DNA of 64,000 nucleotides from Rhizobium sp. G21 (GCF_014158035.1 NZ_JACFXW010000001.1:186001-250000), one strand, 5' to 3'; positions 37,487 to 47,546 are shown, counted from the first letter of the stretch. Translations and numbers: made by a program. The notes: generated from the sequence alone by a model not told the origin.

Positions 37487-38705
37487 CGGCCCGGCGTGGA
37501 CGGCGCGATCAGGCCCCGCCAGGCCACGAAGGCGATCAGCGCCAGGAGCGCCACGCCGCCATGGGCGAGATAGGCGAGGCTGTAGCCGCCCTGTTTGGTC
37601 AGGAAACCGGCGGCGATATTGCTCAGTGAGGCGCCGACGCCCTGCACCGTCATCACGGCTGCAAGTCCGGTGTTGAAACGGCCCGTGCCCGCCAGGATCC
37701 GCTCCGCCGCGATCGGCGTCGCGATGCCGATCAGGCCAGCCCCGACGCCGTCGAGGATCTGGATCGGATAGACCATGACGAAACCTTCGGTGAGACCGGC
37801 GAGCGCCCCGCGGAGCGGCAGGGCCGCCAACGCGACGATGAACAGCGCCGGCAGGCCGAAGCGTTTGAGGGCAAACGGCGCCAGCGCCGCCATCACGATC
37901 ATCGACAGTTGCGACACGCCGGTGGTGATGGCCGTGGTCTGGAAGGGCGAGCCGAGTTCGATCGAAAATTGCTGGGCGATCAGCCGGCTGATCGGCGCGT
38001 TGCCGAAATGGAAGATCAGCAACACCACCGCCAGCCGCCAGAGGCCCGGCGCCGACAGGGCCTGGCGGAAGCCCTGATCGCCGCCGTCGTCTCCGCCGCG
38101 CGCCGCCTCATGGTCGATCTCCTCGCCGCGAATGGCGCCGGCCGCAGCGCTCGCCGCCAGCGCCGTGAAGATCATCAGGCCGATCACGCCCGACAGGCCG
38201 AACATCATGCTGGCCACGAAGACTGCCGCCAGCGAGGCGACATTGCCTGCGTGGTTCCAGATTTCGTTACGCGCAACCTGATGGGAACCCTTTCGCCCAC
38301 CAATCCCAAAGACAGCCCCATCACGGCCGGGCCGATCACCGCGCCGACCACGGCGGTCAGCGCCTGGCCGCCGAATACGGAGATCGGGTTGGGCGCGATC
38401 AGCGTCCACAGCGCAGCCGCCGTCACCAGCACGATCGGACAGACGATCAGCAGTCTCTTTCGCGTGCTCTTGTCGACCAACGCCCCGAAGAACGGCGTGG
38501 CGGCCATGCCCAGCAACCCGCCCATGGTGGCGATAATCCCGAGCGTGAAGGGGGACCATCCGCGCGTGGCCAGAAAACCATCGAGAAAGGGCCCCAACCC
38601 GTCGCGGGCGTCGGCGAGAAAGAAGTTGAGGAAAGCGAGAGCGATCAAGGACCGGGTGGAGGGGAGGAGGCCATGAAAAAAATCCGAATCTGGAGCCGCG
38701 CCCAC
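37462..38705 (-). CDS. MFS transporter, frame broken once
   Basis: Predicted twelve-helix permease of 414 residues after correction. The first half (38705-38205) has LIALAFLNFFLADARDGLGPF and an MGGLLGMAATPFFGALVD loop-helix; the second half runs to 37462. The break lies in GGG (minus strand) at 38288-38290, where GLVGER should continue into SHQVARNEIWNHAGN; one extra G fixes it. The RNE-x-x-NHAGN segment is typical of a subgroup of bacterial MFS drug/metabolite exporters. The start codon at 38705 is GTG with a weak ribosome site, so the true start may differ. Substrate unknown. Confidence 0.75.
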
Positions 38706-38822
38706 CTCAACGCGCCGATCCGAAAGCGGTTCCCCGTCGCCGCACCGTGGATCGTTGGTCCCGTGCAGCCTTGATCTCTCGCCGTGGCGGCGCTACATCT
38801 GCCGCGCCGGGCGACCGGCGAC

Positions 38823-38957
38823 GTTCTCAGGGCGGGGTGAAATTCCCCACCGGCGGTAAAGGAGAAATCCAAGCCCGCGAGCGGCCTCTGTCAAAAGGAG
38901 GCGTCAGCAGATCTGGCGCAATTCCAGAGCCGACGGTCACAGTCCGGATGAAAGAGA
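38823..38957 (+). promoter_or_regulatory. FMN riboswitch (RFN element)
   Basis: The canonical RFN sequence blocks appear in order: TTCTCAGGGCGGGGTGAAAT, then CCCCACCGGCGGTAAAGG, AGCCCGCGAGCG, GTCAGCAGATCTGG, CAATTCCAGAGCCGACGG and TCACAGTCCGGATGAAAGAG. It ends 102 bp before the ribN start. FMN binding would reduce expression of the downstream gene. The spacer contains GCGCA/TGCGC complementary segments that could form the expression platform. Confidence 0.97.
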
Positions 38958-39059
38958 GCGGGTTTGACAATGGCTGCCGGGAACGCGCTCTGCGCATCTG
39001 CGGTGAAATTGCGCATCCTCGTGCGCCCTGATTTGTGTTGGCCCCGATGGGATAGGAAC

Positions 39060-39957
39060 ATGAATCAGTCTGGTTTGAATACAATATCTTCGCCCGCCTT
39101 CCGGGGCGCGGCGTTCATGGTGCTGGCGGGCCTCGGCTTCACGCTTGTGAATGTGGTGACGCAGCATGTCACCATGAATCTCGGCCTTCCCCCACCGCCG
39201 ACGCTTTCTGGCAATACGGCTTCGCGCTGTTGTTTTCACTGCCTGTCGTGGTGAAAGCCGGTTTTCGCGCGCTGGCGACCCGGCGGCCGCTGACGCATCT
39301 GGCGCGCGTGGCGCTGTCGGTGCTCGGCGTGCAGGCCTGGGTGATGGGGCTGGCCAATGGCGTGCCGATCTGGCAGGCCATCGCGCTGGTGATGACCTCG
39401 CCCTTCTTCGTCACATCAGGCGCGGCGCTGTTTCTGGGTGAAAAAGTGACGGTGGAGCGCTGGGGGCGATCACGCTCGGCTTCACGGGCGCGATGGTCAT
39501 CCTCAGCCCGTGGTCCGACGCCTTCTCGCTCTATTCCCTGGCGCCGGTGCTGGCGGCGGCCTTGTGGGGCGGCGCGTCGCTTCTCACCAAAAGCCTGCTG
39601 CCCGAGGAGAGTTCGGCGACGGTGACAGTCTGGCTGTTGCTGTTGCTGACGCCCGTCAACGCCGCCTTCTCGGTCGCAGCCGGCTTCCAGTGGCCCAGCG
39701 GCGAGGTTCTCGGTTGGGTGGCGCTGTCGGGGCTCGTGATGGCGCTTGCGCAGTATTGGCTGGCCAAGGCCTATGAAAGCGCCGACGCCGCCTATGTGCA
39801 GCCTTTCGACGATCTCAAGCTGCCTCTCAATGTCGCGGCCGGCTGGATCGTCTTCGGTTACGCGCCTGAAGGCTATCTCTGGCTCGGCGCAGCGATGATT
39901 CTCGTCGCCTCCATGGCCAATATCGCCGTCGAACAGCGACGCATCAGGGCTGTGTAA
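39060..39957 (+). CDS. ribN: Riboflavin transporter RibN (EamA/DMT family), frame broken twice
   Basis: Predicted ten-helix inner-membrane importer of riboflavin. RibN (formerly ImpX) is the DMT-family protein found under FMN riboswitches in Rhizobium and other proteobacteria. The frame breaks in CCCCC at 39189-39193 and GGGGG at 39462-39466; one extra base in each gives 299 residues, reading PPTADAFWQYGFALLFSLP and ERWGAITLGFTGAMVILSP across the joins. Two EamA halves are visible, the second from about 39560. The ATG at 39060 has AGGA upstream. Identification depends on family plus riboswitch; the fold alone would say only DMT permease. Confidence 0.88.
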
Positions 39958-40072
39958 GGGTCGCCCGTTCACCATGGCGCGTCGGTCACCTTGATTGCGA
40001 CACAAGCCCATTCTATATCGCCTGGGCGGCTTCGTCAGGGGCCGCCTTTCCTTGGCGACATAGGGTGCTTTC

Positions 40073-41719
40073 TTGGCCAACAGCGCGGCTTCCTCTTCCG
40101 ACATTCACGTTCTCGAACAGCTCGCGGGCGTCTTTCGCCGGCGCTGGAAGGGACTGGCTGTTTTGACGCTTCTCGGTCTGGCCGCCGGCGGCCTCTACGC
40201 CGCCAGCCAGCCGCCGCGCTATAGCGCCGCCGCCACCGTCATGGTCCGCTCCGGCTTCGCCGTCGATCCCCTGCGTCAGGGCGCAGTGACCACGACGCCG
40301 GAAGAAGAAGGCCAGTTCCTCAGCCAGATGGAGCTCGCCAAGTCCTCTCTGGTGATCCGCAAGGTCGCCGCCGGTCTCGGCGCGGACGAGCGCACCGCTC
40401 TGTTGAACGGCGGCGAGCCGTCGCTGCTCGAAAAAGTGCTCTCGGGACTGGAAACGCATGCGCAAACCGCCGTTGCGCCCGCTGCCGACAAGATCGAAAG
40501 CGCGCTGAAATCCGGCGTCAGCGTTACCCGTCAGGGCCGCACCTATGTCGCCGCCATCGGCTTTTCACATGGCGATCCCGCCGTCGCCCGCGCCATGGCG
40601 CAGGCCTTTGCCGAAGCCTTCCGCGCGACGTTGACCGAAACCACCGACGCCGCCAACGCCCGCATCCGCACGACGATCGAGGCCGAACTCGTCAAGGCGA
40701 CCGGCCCGGCCCGCGACGCGCTGGACGCCAGACTGCAGGACATCGCCGTTTCCCGCGCTCTGCCCGGCGTCGACGCCGTCATCATTTCAGACGCGAGACA
40801 GCCCGGCGCGCCGATCGCGCCGCGCAAGGGCTTCCTGCTGGCTGTCGGCGCCATTCTCGGCGCGGCGCTCGGCTGCCTGTTCGCCGCCTGGCGGGAGATG
40901 CGCGATCGCGGCTTGCGCGACGGCGATGCGCTCGCCCGCAGCCTCGGCGCCCGCTTCCTCGGTTACATGCCCGTGGTCCCCAAGGAGCGCCGCCGCGCCG
41001 GCTCCACAACCGTCTCCGAATTCAGCCTCCCCGCCGGCGCGCGCCGCTCGGTCGATCAGCTCTACAACCGCTTCGCCGAGACGCTGCGCGCCGCTGGCGT
41101 CGCCGCTCTTCCCACGCCTCAGGACAAAGCCCGGATCATCGGCGTCACCTCGGTTCTCCCAGGCGAGGGCAAGACCGTGTTTGCCGCCAATCTCGCCGCA
41201 TTGCTCGCCAATCAGGGCCGCCGCGTGCTGTTGGTCGATGGTCATCTTCGCGATCCCGATCTCACCAACTGGCTGGCCGGCCGTCCCGCAGGCGGCATCG
41301 TCGACGCCGTGATGGTGGATGCGCCGCTCGATCAGGCCGCGCTTCATGACCGCAAGAGCAATCTGACGCTGCTGCCCGTGGGCGAGGGGCGCAAGGCCGA
41401 TCCCGCAGCGCTGTGGACCGGCGACAAATTCCGGGAATTCCTCGCCAAGCAGGTCGGCGAGCACGACGTCGTCATCATCGACCTGCCCGCCATCGCCTCC
41501 GCTTCCGACGCTTCCGCCATCGCCCCCGTGGTCGACGGTTTCGTGCTGGTGTCGGAGTGGGGCGGCGCGCCGGCCGATCTGATCACGTCGGTGCTGGCGG
41601 GCGAGCCGACGATCAAGTCCAAGCTGCTGGGCGTGGCCGTGTCGAAGACCCGCCTCGGCAAATTGTCGCGCTATGTGTCGGGGGCGTCTCGCGGCGCCTA
41701 TCAGCATCGCATCGGGTGA
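40073..41719 (+). CDS. Polysaccharide chain-length / BY-kinase-like protein (Wzc family)
   Basis: A 548-residue inner-membrane protein that likely controls exopolysaccharide polymer length. A Wzz domain is flanked by two membrane helices (about 28-45 and 245-265), followed by a cytosolic P-loop ATPase with VTSVLPGEGKT (Walker A). Walker A' reads LLVDGHLRDP rather than the usual LLVDADLRxP, and Walker B is VVIIDLPA. The C-terminus has only two tyrosines (RYVSGASRGAYQHR), not the Tyr cluster of autophosphorylating kinases, so kinase activity is doubtful. The start is TTG at 40073. It is convergent with the polysaccharide operon. Confidence 0.82.
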   Translation: MANSAASSSDIHVLEQLAGVFRRRWKGLAVLTLLGLAAGGLYAASQPPRYSAAATVMVRSGFAVDPLRQGAVTTTPEEEGQFLSQMELAKSSLVIRKVAAGLGADERTALLNGGEPSLLEKVLSGLETHAQTAVAPAADKIESALKSGVSVTRQGRTYVAAIGFSHGDPAVARAMAQAFAEAFRATLTETTDAANARIRTTIEAELVKATGPARDALDARLQDIAVSRALPGVDAVIISDARQPGAPIAPRKGFLLAVGAILGAALGCLFAAWREMRDRGLRDGDALARSLGARFLGYMPVVPKERRRAGSTTVSEFSLPAGARRSVDQLYNRFAETLRAAGVAALPTPQDKARIIGVTSVLPGEGKTVFAANLAALLANQGRRVLLVDGHLRDPDLTNWLAGRPAGGIVDAVMVDAPLDQAALHDRKSNLTLLPVGEGRKADPAALWTGDKFREFLAKQVGEHDVVIIDLPAIASASDASAIAPVVDGFVLVSEWGGAPADLITSVLAGEPTIKSKLLGVAVSKTRLGKLSRYVSGASRGAYQHRIG

Positions 41720-41760
41720 ACCTCGAGGGGCGTGCGCCGCCCCTCATCCCCTGCCGGGAC

Positions 41761-41843
41761 CTTCTCCCCGCGCGAGCGGGGAGAAGGTGGACGTGGCACG
41801 GACGGCGCTCCATTGCCCTTCTCCCCGCAAGCGCAGGGAGAAG
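41761..41843. repeat. Two REP-like palindromes
   Basis: Two 26-bp imperfect copies, each starting CTTCTCCCC and ending GGGAGAAG, lie at 41761-41786 and 41818-41843. They fold into hairpins with 8-11 bp stems. The motif resembles short intergenic palindromes common in rhizobial genomes. A third hairpin (GAGGGGCG/CGCCCCTC, 41725-41745) follows the wzc-like stop and may help terminate it. Confidence 0.6.
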
Positions 41844-41901
41844 GTGGCGGCAGCCGGTTGGGGCTATGCACGCCGGCCAGATCACCAAGTGACGCCCAGG
41901 C

Positions 41902-42462
41902 TTAAAACCTCTTCCGCTCCCGGATCTTCTTCGCCGGGTTTCCCGCATAAATCACCCAGGGCTCCAGATTCTTCGCCGCCACGCCGCGCGCGCCGAGAAT
42001 CGCGCCTTCGCCCACCGTGACCCCGGGGCCGACGAAGGCCTCCGCCGCCACCCAGGCCTTGGGCTCGATGGTGACAGGCTTGGGCTGGATCTGGAAATGC
42101 GGGTCATCCGGATCATGCGTGCCGCCGCAGAGATGGGCGCGCTGGGAGATGATCGCGTAAGCGCCGATTTTCATCGGTCCCATATTGTAGAGAATCACGC
42201 CCGGACCGACCAGCGCATGGTCGTCCATGGTCAGATTGGGCGGATACCAGATCGTGGTTTTCGGATAGATCCGCGCCTTGGGTGACAGTTTTGCGCCGAA
42301 GGCGTTGAGCAGGAAGCGCCGCCAACTGTGGAGCGGCACCGGCGTCCAGCTGCCGGCGACGGCCCAGGTCAGGTTCCAGGCGGCGCGGAACAGCCGGTGT
42401 TTCAGCGAAAAGCTCGGGCCGCCCTCGCGCGGATTGGCAGATTTGGCGTCGAGAACGCTCAT
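41902..42462 (-). CDS. WcaF-type colanic acid biosynthesis acetyltransferase
   Basis: A 186-residue left-handed beta-helix acyltransferase predicted to O-acetylate the sugar repeat unit. The N-terminus (SLKHRLFRAAWNLTWAVAGSWTP) and the sequence CGGTHDPDDPHFQIQPKPV are characteristic of WcaF-like enzymes, with the catalytic histidine expected in CGGTHD. Hexapeptide repeats such as VGPGVTVGEGAILGARGV follow. It starts by a 4-bp overlap with the glycosyltransferase upstream and is the last gene of the six-gene minus-strand cluster. Confidence 0.87.
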   Translation of the reverse strand: MSVLDAKSANPREGGPSFSLKHRLFRAAWNLTWAVAGSWTPVPLHSWRRFLLNAFGAKLSPKARIYPKTTIWYPPNLTMDDHALVGPGVILYNMGPMKIGAYAIISQRAHLCGGTHDPDDPHFQIQPKPVTIEPKAWVAAEAFVGPGVTVGEGAILGARGVAAKNLEPWVIYAGNPAKKIRERKRF

Positions 42463-43621
42463 CGTTTCACCCTCTTCCAATCGATGGCCGCCTGATAGAG
42501 ATCGAGCAGGCCGTTGCGCACGCTTTCCTCGGAGAACTCTTCCGCCGCCAGCGCCTTCGAACGCTCTGACGCCGCATCCCAGTCCGTATCCGGCAGCGCA
42601 TGGGCGGCCTGCAGCGCCGGATAGATCGTCTCGGGCGTAAAGCCGGTTCGGTAGGCCGCGCCGCGCTCGAAGCCGATGGCGAGATTGCATTCCGGCGTCA
42701 GGATACAGGGCACGCCCGCCGCCCAGGCTTCGAGCACCGCCATCGGCAGCCCCTCGCTCTTCGACGGCAGCAGGAAATAGCGGGCCGAGGCCATGGAGCG
42801 CGCCTTATCATGTCCATATTGCGGGCCGGCGAACAGCACATTGCCGAATTTACGGTTGAGCTCGCCTGCGCGCCTCTCGAAACCCTCGATGCCGTCGTTC
42901 CAGCCGCAGAACACGAGCAGCGACGAGCGGGCGAAATCTGGATTGTCGAGCGACAGCTTCTCCCAGGCCTGCATCAGCTCCATGCAGCCCTTCTTCTCGT
43001 GGATGCGGCCGAGAAACAGATAGACCTTGCGGCCCTCATACTCAGGCTTCATCCAGGAGGGCGGCTGGCCGTCGCTGGCAAAGGCCTGGGCGAAGTTGCG
43101 GATGATCCGGCTCGGCTGGCCCGTCACGAATTCGGCGACATCGCCGCCTTCCTTGTCGGTCAGCAGGTGAAAGCCGGCAGCCTTGCGCAGGAACCGGTTC
43201 TGGTAGAGTTTGGACACCGCACCTTTGAGTTGGGGGAGCGCGCCCGGATCCACGGCTCCAGCATCCCATGCGGGCTCACCACATAGGGACGCCCCGTCAG
43301 CATCGACCAGGCATAGACGGCGGCACATTGAAACTGCCAGACGCCATGCACATGGACGAGGTCGGGATTGGCCTTGAGCAGCGAGACAAGCGCTCCGGGC
43401 GCGAAACTATAGCTCTTCGGCCCGAAGAAGCGATGCAGATGCAGTTCCGCCGCCCGCCATTGCTCGGGATCGACCTTCTCGGTCGAGTCGTCCACGGCAT
43501 GCACGCTGATTTGCTCGAATCCCGCCGGCGCGAGCGCCGACAGATGCAGCCGCACCGCTTCCGACACGCCGCCGCCAAGCGGCGAGATGGTGGGCAGCGT
43601 CAGCGCCAGCCGCCTGATCAT
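42459..43621 (-). CDS. Glycosyltransferase family 4, frame broken once
   Basis: GT-B fold transferase of 387 residues after correction. The N-terminal half has SPLGGGVSEAVRLHLSAL and VVSPHGMLEPW; the C-terminal half has VYLFLGRIHEKKGCMELMQAW and the GT4 ExxxE-type motif SKSEGLPMAVLEAWAAGVP. The break lies in CCC (plus strand) at 43243-43245, where EPWIR should run into GALPQLKGAVSKLYQ; adding one base restores it. Sugar donor and acceptor are unknown. It overlaps both neighbours by 4 bp. Confidence 0.85.
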
Positions 43622-44859
43622 GCGCGGCTCCCGATCTTAGCGAGAATGTCCTGCAGCCGGGTGAAATTGGTCTGGTAGACCTTCACCGCATTCTGGATCT
43701 CGGCCTCGGATGCGGCGAGATCGGCGTAATCCTTCGACACCCGCTCGATCAGATAGGCGTAGTCGATCTTGTCGATCGGCGTATGCCGGTGGCTGAGCTT
43801 GAGGTCGTTCATGATATATTCGGTCTTCGGAAGATAGGCGATGGCGAAGGTCGGCCGGCCCGCCATCATCGCGAAGATGCAGGAATGAAAGCGCGTGCCG
43901 AGAAACACGCTCGAGCGGCGGATCAGCGCCCGCAGGATATCCGGCTCGCGGCTCACCGCATCGATCACCACCGGATGCTTGGCCTTCTTCTGCACGTCGT
44001 AAGCCGTCGGCAGGTCTTCGGAGACCTGATTGAAGATCACCGGCGTCACGCCGTGCGTCTCGCTCATATGGTCGGCGGCCCGCGCCACGGCGTCGGTATA
44101 GCGCTCATAATCGGCGCGCGGCTCCTTCGATTTCGGGAAGGACCAGTTGACCACCGTCATGCCGAAGATCGGCCTGGCCGGATCGACGCCGATCTGGCGA
44201 TAGATGCCGTCGACGAGGTCCGCGTCATCCTCGACGCGGTCGTTCCAGAAGGCGCTGTCGCCGGTGCGGAAGATCTGCTTTTCCGGCAGTTTGAGCTCAT
44301 GGGCGAGGAAGTCGTAGGAATAGCTTTCTCGCGCGCAGAGGAAGGGCACCTTGCCGAGCACATGGCGGGCGACGGCGCGCGACAGCGGCCGCTCGATCGG
44401 CCCGACGCTTTGCGGCGCGAGTATCACAGTCTTTTTGTAGAGCGTGCCTAGATGCACATGCAAAAGCGCGATGAAATAGGCGAAATTGGTGTCGTGGATA
44501 TAGCCGCCCGGCGCTGAAATCACCACATCGGCGTCGCGGATGGCGGCCAGCGTCTCGCGCTGCGCCGGCGGCAGCAGCTTTTCGAGACCGAGAAAGGGCA
44601 GATAGGGCGACAGCCAGGCCGCCAGCAGATAGACGAGCGACTTCAGCCGGTTGACGAGACCGCCGCCGCCGGTATTGCCGATGCGTTCGGACCAAGCCAC
44701 TTTCGGGTGCACGGCGGCCGCGTCGGCGATGCCTTCGAAGACCGCGCCGGCGATCTTCGCATCCGGATAACGCGCGCGGATTTCGTGGATGCATTCGTCG
44801 AGCAGGACGGAGTCGCCGCGGTTCGAACGCCCGAACGCGTTGACGATCATGAACTTCAT
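43618..44859 (-). CDS. Polysaccharide pyruvyl transferase family protein
   Basis: A 413-residue protein predicted to add a ketal-linked pyruvate to the exopolysaccharide, giving it negative charge. The N-terminus MKFMIVNAFGRSNRGDSVLLD is the family-typical NxGD-like start, ISAPGGYIHD holds the glycine loop, and RSSVFLGTRFHSCIFAMMAG carries the conserved R-x-H-S-x-I-F motif. PEP is the usual donor. The ATG at 44859 was chosen from the family start; the frame is open to 44898. The ribosome site is weak. It is coupled to the downstream glycosyltransferase. Confidence 0.9.
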   Translation of the reverse strand: MKFMIVNAFGRSNRGDSVLLDECIHEIRARYPDAKIAGAVFEGIADAAAVHPKVAWSERIGNTGGGGLVNRLKSLVYLLAAWLSPYLPFLGLEKLLPPAQRETLAAIRDADVVISAPGGYIHDTNFAYFIALLHVHLGTLYKKTVILAPQSVGPIERPLSRAVARHVLGKVPFLCARESYSYDFLAHELKLPEKQIFRTGDSAFWNDRVEDDADLVDGIYRQIGVDPARPIFGMTVVNWSFPKSKEPRADYERYTDAVARAADHMSETHGVTPVIFNQVSEDLPTAYDVQKKAKHPVVIDAVSREPDILRALIRRSSVFLGTRFHSCIFAMMAGRPTFAIAYLPKTEYIMNDLKLSHRHTPIDKIDYAYLIERVSKDYADLAASEAEIQNAVKVYQTNFTRLQDILAKIGSRA

Positions 44860-44918
44860 CGGTGGTGGTTCTCCGAAATGAGGGCAGGGCGGCGTCAAAC
44901 GATCATAATGCGGTGAGA

Positions 44919-46283
44919 TTAAGTCGGTTCCGGCTGTTTTTCCTGCCAGACCGGGTCGTCGCTGTCAAAAGTATCGGTGATTTTCCGATTCCGTCTGCGC
45001 ATCAGCATCAACAAACCGAAAAAGGCTGGCCAGAGCGGATTGGCGATCAGGAAGTTCGACGCCGGAAATGCGAAGACGATGGTGTAGATCAGGTAAAAAT
45101 AGAAGAACAGCGCGATATCGTCGAGCCGGCCGCGGGACAGATCGGCAAAGAACATGCCGAATATTGTCACGATCAGCCCGCCGACCAGCGCCAACCCCGC
45201 GAAGCCGAATTTATGGAAGATGGCGAAGTGCAGGAAGTGGATATTGTGCACTTCCGTCGCGCCGAGCAGCGCATGCTGTCCCGGCGTCTTGTCGGCGGCG
45301 CCGGTCATGTCCACGGTGCGGCCCAGGCCCATGCCGAACAGCCATTCGGCGTCCGTGGCGTCGCGATAATCCTCCATCACCATCTGGCCTTCATAGACGC
45401 GCTGATAGGAGGAGACGTGATTGTAGACGTCGTCTCCTTTCATCAGCATGATGGCTTCCTTGATGTTGCGCGGCAGAGTCTCCACCGTCTCGTCGTCGAG
45501 CGACAGCGCGTAACCGATCGAACCGAGCGCGGCGAAGATCAGGAAGAACAACACGACGAGATGCCGGCGCGACAGCAGATAGAGGACGCCGATCGCGCCC
45601 ACCGCCAGGATCGAGGCGCGGTTGATCTCCACCTGCACGAAACCGTCGTTCGAACCGAGATGGATCAGCAGATAGATGATCGCGCCGAAGGCCTTGTCGA
45701 ACAATCGCGGCCGCACCAGCATGCCGTAGAGGGCGATCACCTCGAACAGCATATACTGGTAGTGATTGTCCTTGTTGAACACCGAAAGGAAGGCGAAGAC
45801 CAGCGCAATCGCCAGGAAGGGCGGCGAATAGAGCAGCTTCACCACAGTGTCGGCGTCGCGCTCCACTCTGGGATTGCGGAAGAACTGAAACACCAGCACG
45901 GCGGTGACGATATAGAGGCTCCAGGCGACGATATATTGTTGCGCATTGCCGTTCAGCAGGCCGGTCACGGCGGCGATGAAGCCTGTGAGCAGAAACAGAA
46001 TCGCAAAGGGATGCGGCAGGAAGTAGCGGATCGTCACCTTGTTGAGCGCAAGCCCCGCGGCCACGAAGCCGAGAGCGTAGAGATAAGACGCGGCGTTGAG
46101 ATAGGGCGCCTTGGCGAAACCGACGATGCCCGCGACATGTTCTAGCGACAGCGACACCGCGCCATAGAGCAGGATGAAGCCGGCCAGAAACAGCGTGAAC
46201 GGCTCCATCCGCGCGAGCCGACCAATCAGGCCCGCGCGCTCCGCCGTTTCGGGGTCCAAGCCGCCGCCATCAGTTCCTGTCAC
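44919..46283 (-). CDS. Wzy-like polysaccharide polymerase / O-antigen ligase-type membrane protein
   Basis: A 454-residue polytopic protein with about eleven membrane helices and one large polar loop (about residues 265-350), the layout of Wzy polymerases and WaaL ligases. The loop contains GMGLGRTVDMT and a late conserved-type histidine in EVHNIHFLHFAIFHKFG, as in the O-antigen ligase family. It overlaps the flippase gene by 14 bp. Polymerase is favoured over ligase because of the adjacent flippase and glycosyltransferases. Confidence 0.8.
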   Translation of the reverse strand: MTGTDGGGLDPETAERAGLIGRLARMEPFTLFLAGFILLYGAVSLSLEHVAGIVGFAKAPYLNAASYLYALGFVAAGLALNKVTIRYFLPHPFAILFLLTGFIAAVTGLLNGNAQQYIVAWSLYIVTAVLVFQFFRNPRVERDADTVVKLLYSPPFLAIALVFAFLSVFNKDNHYQYMLFEVIALYGMLVRPRLFDKAFGAIIYLLIHLGSNDGFVQVEINRASILAVGAIGVLYLLSRRHLVVLFFLIFAALGSIGYALSLDDETVETLPRNIKEAIMLMKGDDVYNHVSSYQRVYEGQMVMEDYRDATDAEWLFGMGLGRTVDMTGAADKTPGQHALLGATEVHNIHFLHFAIFHKFGFAGLALVGGLIVTIFGMFFADLSRGRLDDIALFFYFYLIYTIVFAFPASNFLIANPLWPAFFGLLMLMRRRNRKITDTFDSDDPVWQEKQPEPT

Positions 46284-47541
46284 CTCTCTTCAGCCAATAG
46301 AATGTCAGCGAAATCACCAGCATATGCGACAGAAGATCCGACAGGATGAACACCTGCGGTCCGAGGCTGCGCGCCAGAGCATAGCCGAAGATCGTGGCGG
46401 CGACCACCGCCGTCAGCCGCGCCAGGCCCGCGCCATGGATGCGCCCGCGCGCGAACAATCCTTGCACCAACCCCTGTCCGACGGATTCGCTGAGGATCGT
46501 CACCGAAAACAGCGCCAAGAAGGTCCAGGCTTCCACACTGAAGCCCGAGGCGAAAGCCTTGACGACGAAGCTGGTCGCCACGACGCCCAAAAACAGCACG
46601 ACGGCGATCGCGAAGGAGCCTTTCTGCATCATCATCAGCGGCCCGACGCCGAGCGAAGGGTTGCGCTCCAGCGCCTGCACCATGCGCGGAAATTCGATGC
46701 GCCGGGCAAAGGCCGCGACCTGGCTCGCCGCGCCGATGATCTGCTTGGCGTAGACCAGCATGGCCGTAGGGGTCGCGCCGAGAAACAGCGAAGAGATCGC
46801 CAGTTGGGCGCGGAAATAGAGCTGACCGGGCAGAAGCCCCATCAGCATCGAGCTTTCCTCTATGAAAGCCTTGCGGATGCCGACTGCGCTGGGACGCGCC
46901 CAGGCAGGCCGCCAGCCGAAAGCCGAAAGCGCTATAAACTGGGAGAGAACGGTGACGGCGTAACCGAGGCTCAGCGCCCCGCCGGTCACATAGCCGGCGG
47001 TCTCAGGATCGAGATCGAGAGAAAGCACAAGCGCCACGGCTGAGGCGACATAGGCGATCGCGCCGGTGAGGCCGCTGACGCCGCTCTTCTGCAAGCCGTC
47101 CAGAAAGCCCGCGCCGTTGAAGGCCCAGACCGCGAAGGCTGGCAGGATCGACATCACATAGGCGCGGGAAAAAGCGGGCAGGGGCAGGAACGCGACGGTC
47201 AGGAGAGACCCGACAATCAGCATCGCCGCCATGGTGAGGCGGAAGGTCGTGGTCTCCCAGTAAAGCCGCCACAGGTCGCGCGTCTCGCCGCCGGAATGCA
47301 GCAGTCTTGCGATCTGCGCCGCCAGAATCGTCAGCGATCCCGCTTCGACAGCGATAATGCCGAGCATGGCGAAGGAGAAATGCGTGCCGAACAGCGCCAA
47401 GAGTTCGGTGCGGCCGGTGGCGACCAGATAAGACTGTGCGAGAAAGATGGAGCCCTGGCCGGCGCCGAAGCCGCCGATCAGCAGGCCCAAATTGACAAGG
47501 CGCCGAAAGGCGCCTTGCTCGGTCGATCCGGATTGCGGCAT
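46270..47541 (-). CDS. Wzx-like oligosaccharide flippase
   Basis: A 423-residue membrane protein with about twelve helices and MATE/MOP-type organisation, expected to flip the lipid-linked repeat unit to the periplasm. Features include the N-terminal LVNLGLLIGGFGAGQGSIFLA and a central GLLPGQLYFRAQLAISSLFLG, typical of Wzx/RfbX. Strict family motifs are absent, so assignment rests on topology and neighbours. It lies 5 bp downstream of the WcaI-like gene and overlaps the polymerase gene. Confidence 0.78.
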   Translation of the reverse strand: MPQSGSTEQGAFRRLVNLGLLIGGFGAGQGSIFLAQSYLVATGRTELLALFGTHFSFAMLGIIAVEAGSLTILAAQIARLLHSGGETRDLWRLYWETTTFRLTMAAMLIVGSLLTVAFLPLPAFSRAYVMSILPAFAVWAFNGAGFLDGLQKSGVSGLTGAIAYVASAVALVLSLDLDPETAGYVTGGALSLGYAVTVLSQFIALSAFGWRPAWARPSAVGIRKAFIEESSMLMGLLPGQLYFRAQLAISSLFLGATPTAMLVYAKQIIGAASQVAAFARRIEFPRMVQALERNPSLGVGPLMMMQKGSFAIAVVLFLGVVATSFVVKAFASGFSVEAWTFLALFSVTILSESVGQGLVQGLFARGRIHGAGLARLTAVVAATIFGYALARSLGPQVFILSDLLSHMLVISLTFYWLKRGDRN

Positions 47542-47546
47542 CGGGC

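Noticed and set aside
38964-39254. Independent small gene after the FMN riboswitch
   Set aside because: It is the N-terminal part of ribN, ended early by a missing C in the run at 39189-39193.
44862-46145. 427-codon plus-strand frame opposite the polymerase gene
   Set aside because: Translation is charged and low-complexity; the minus-strand frame encodes a consistent multi-helix membrane protein.
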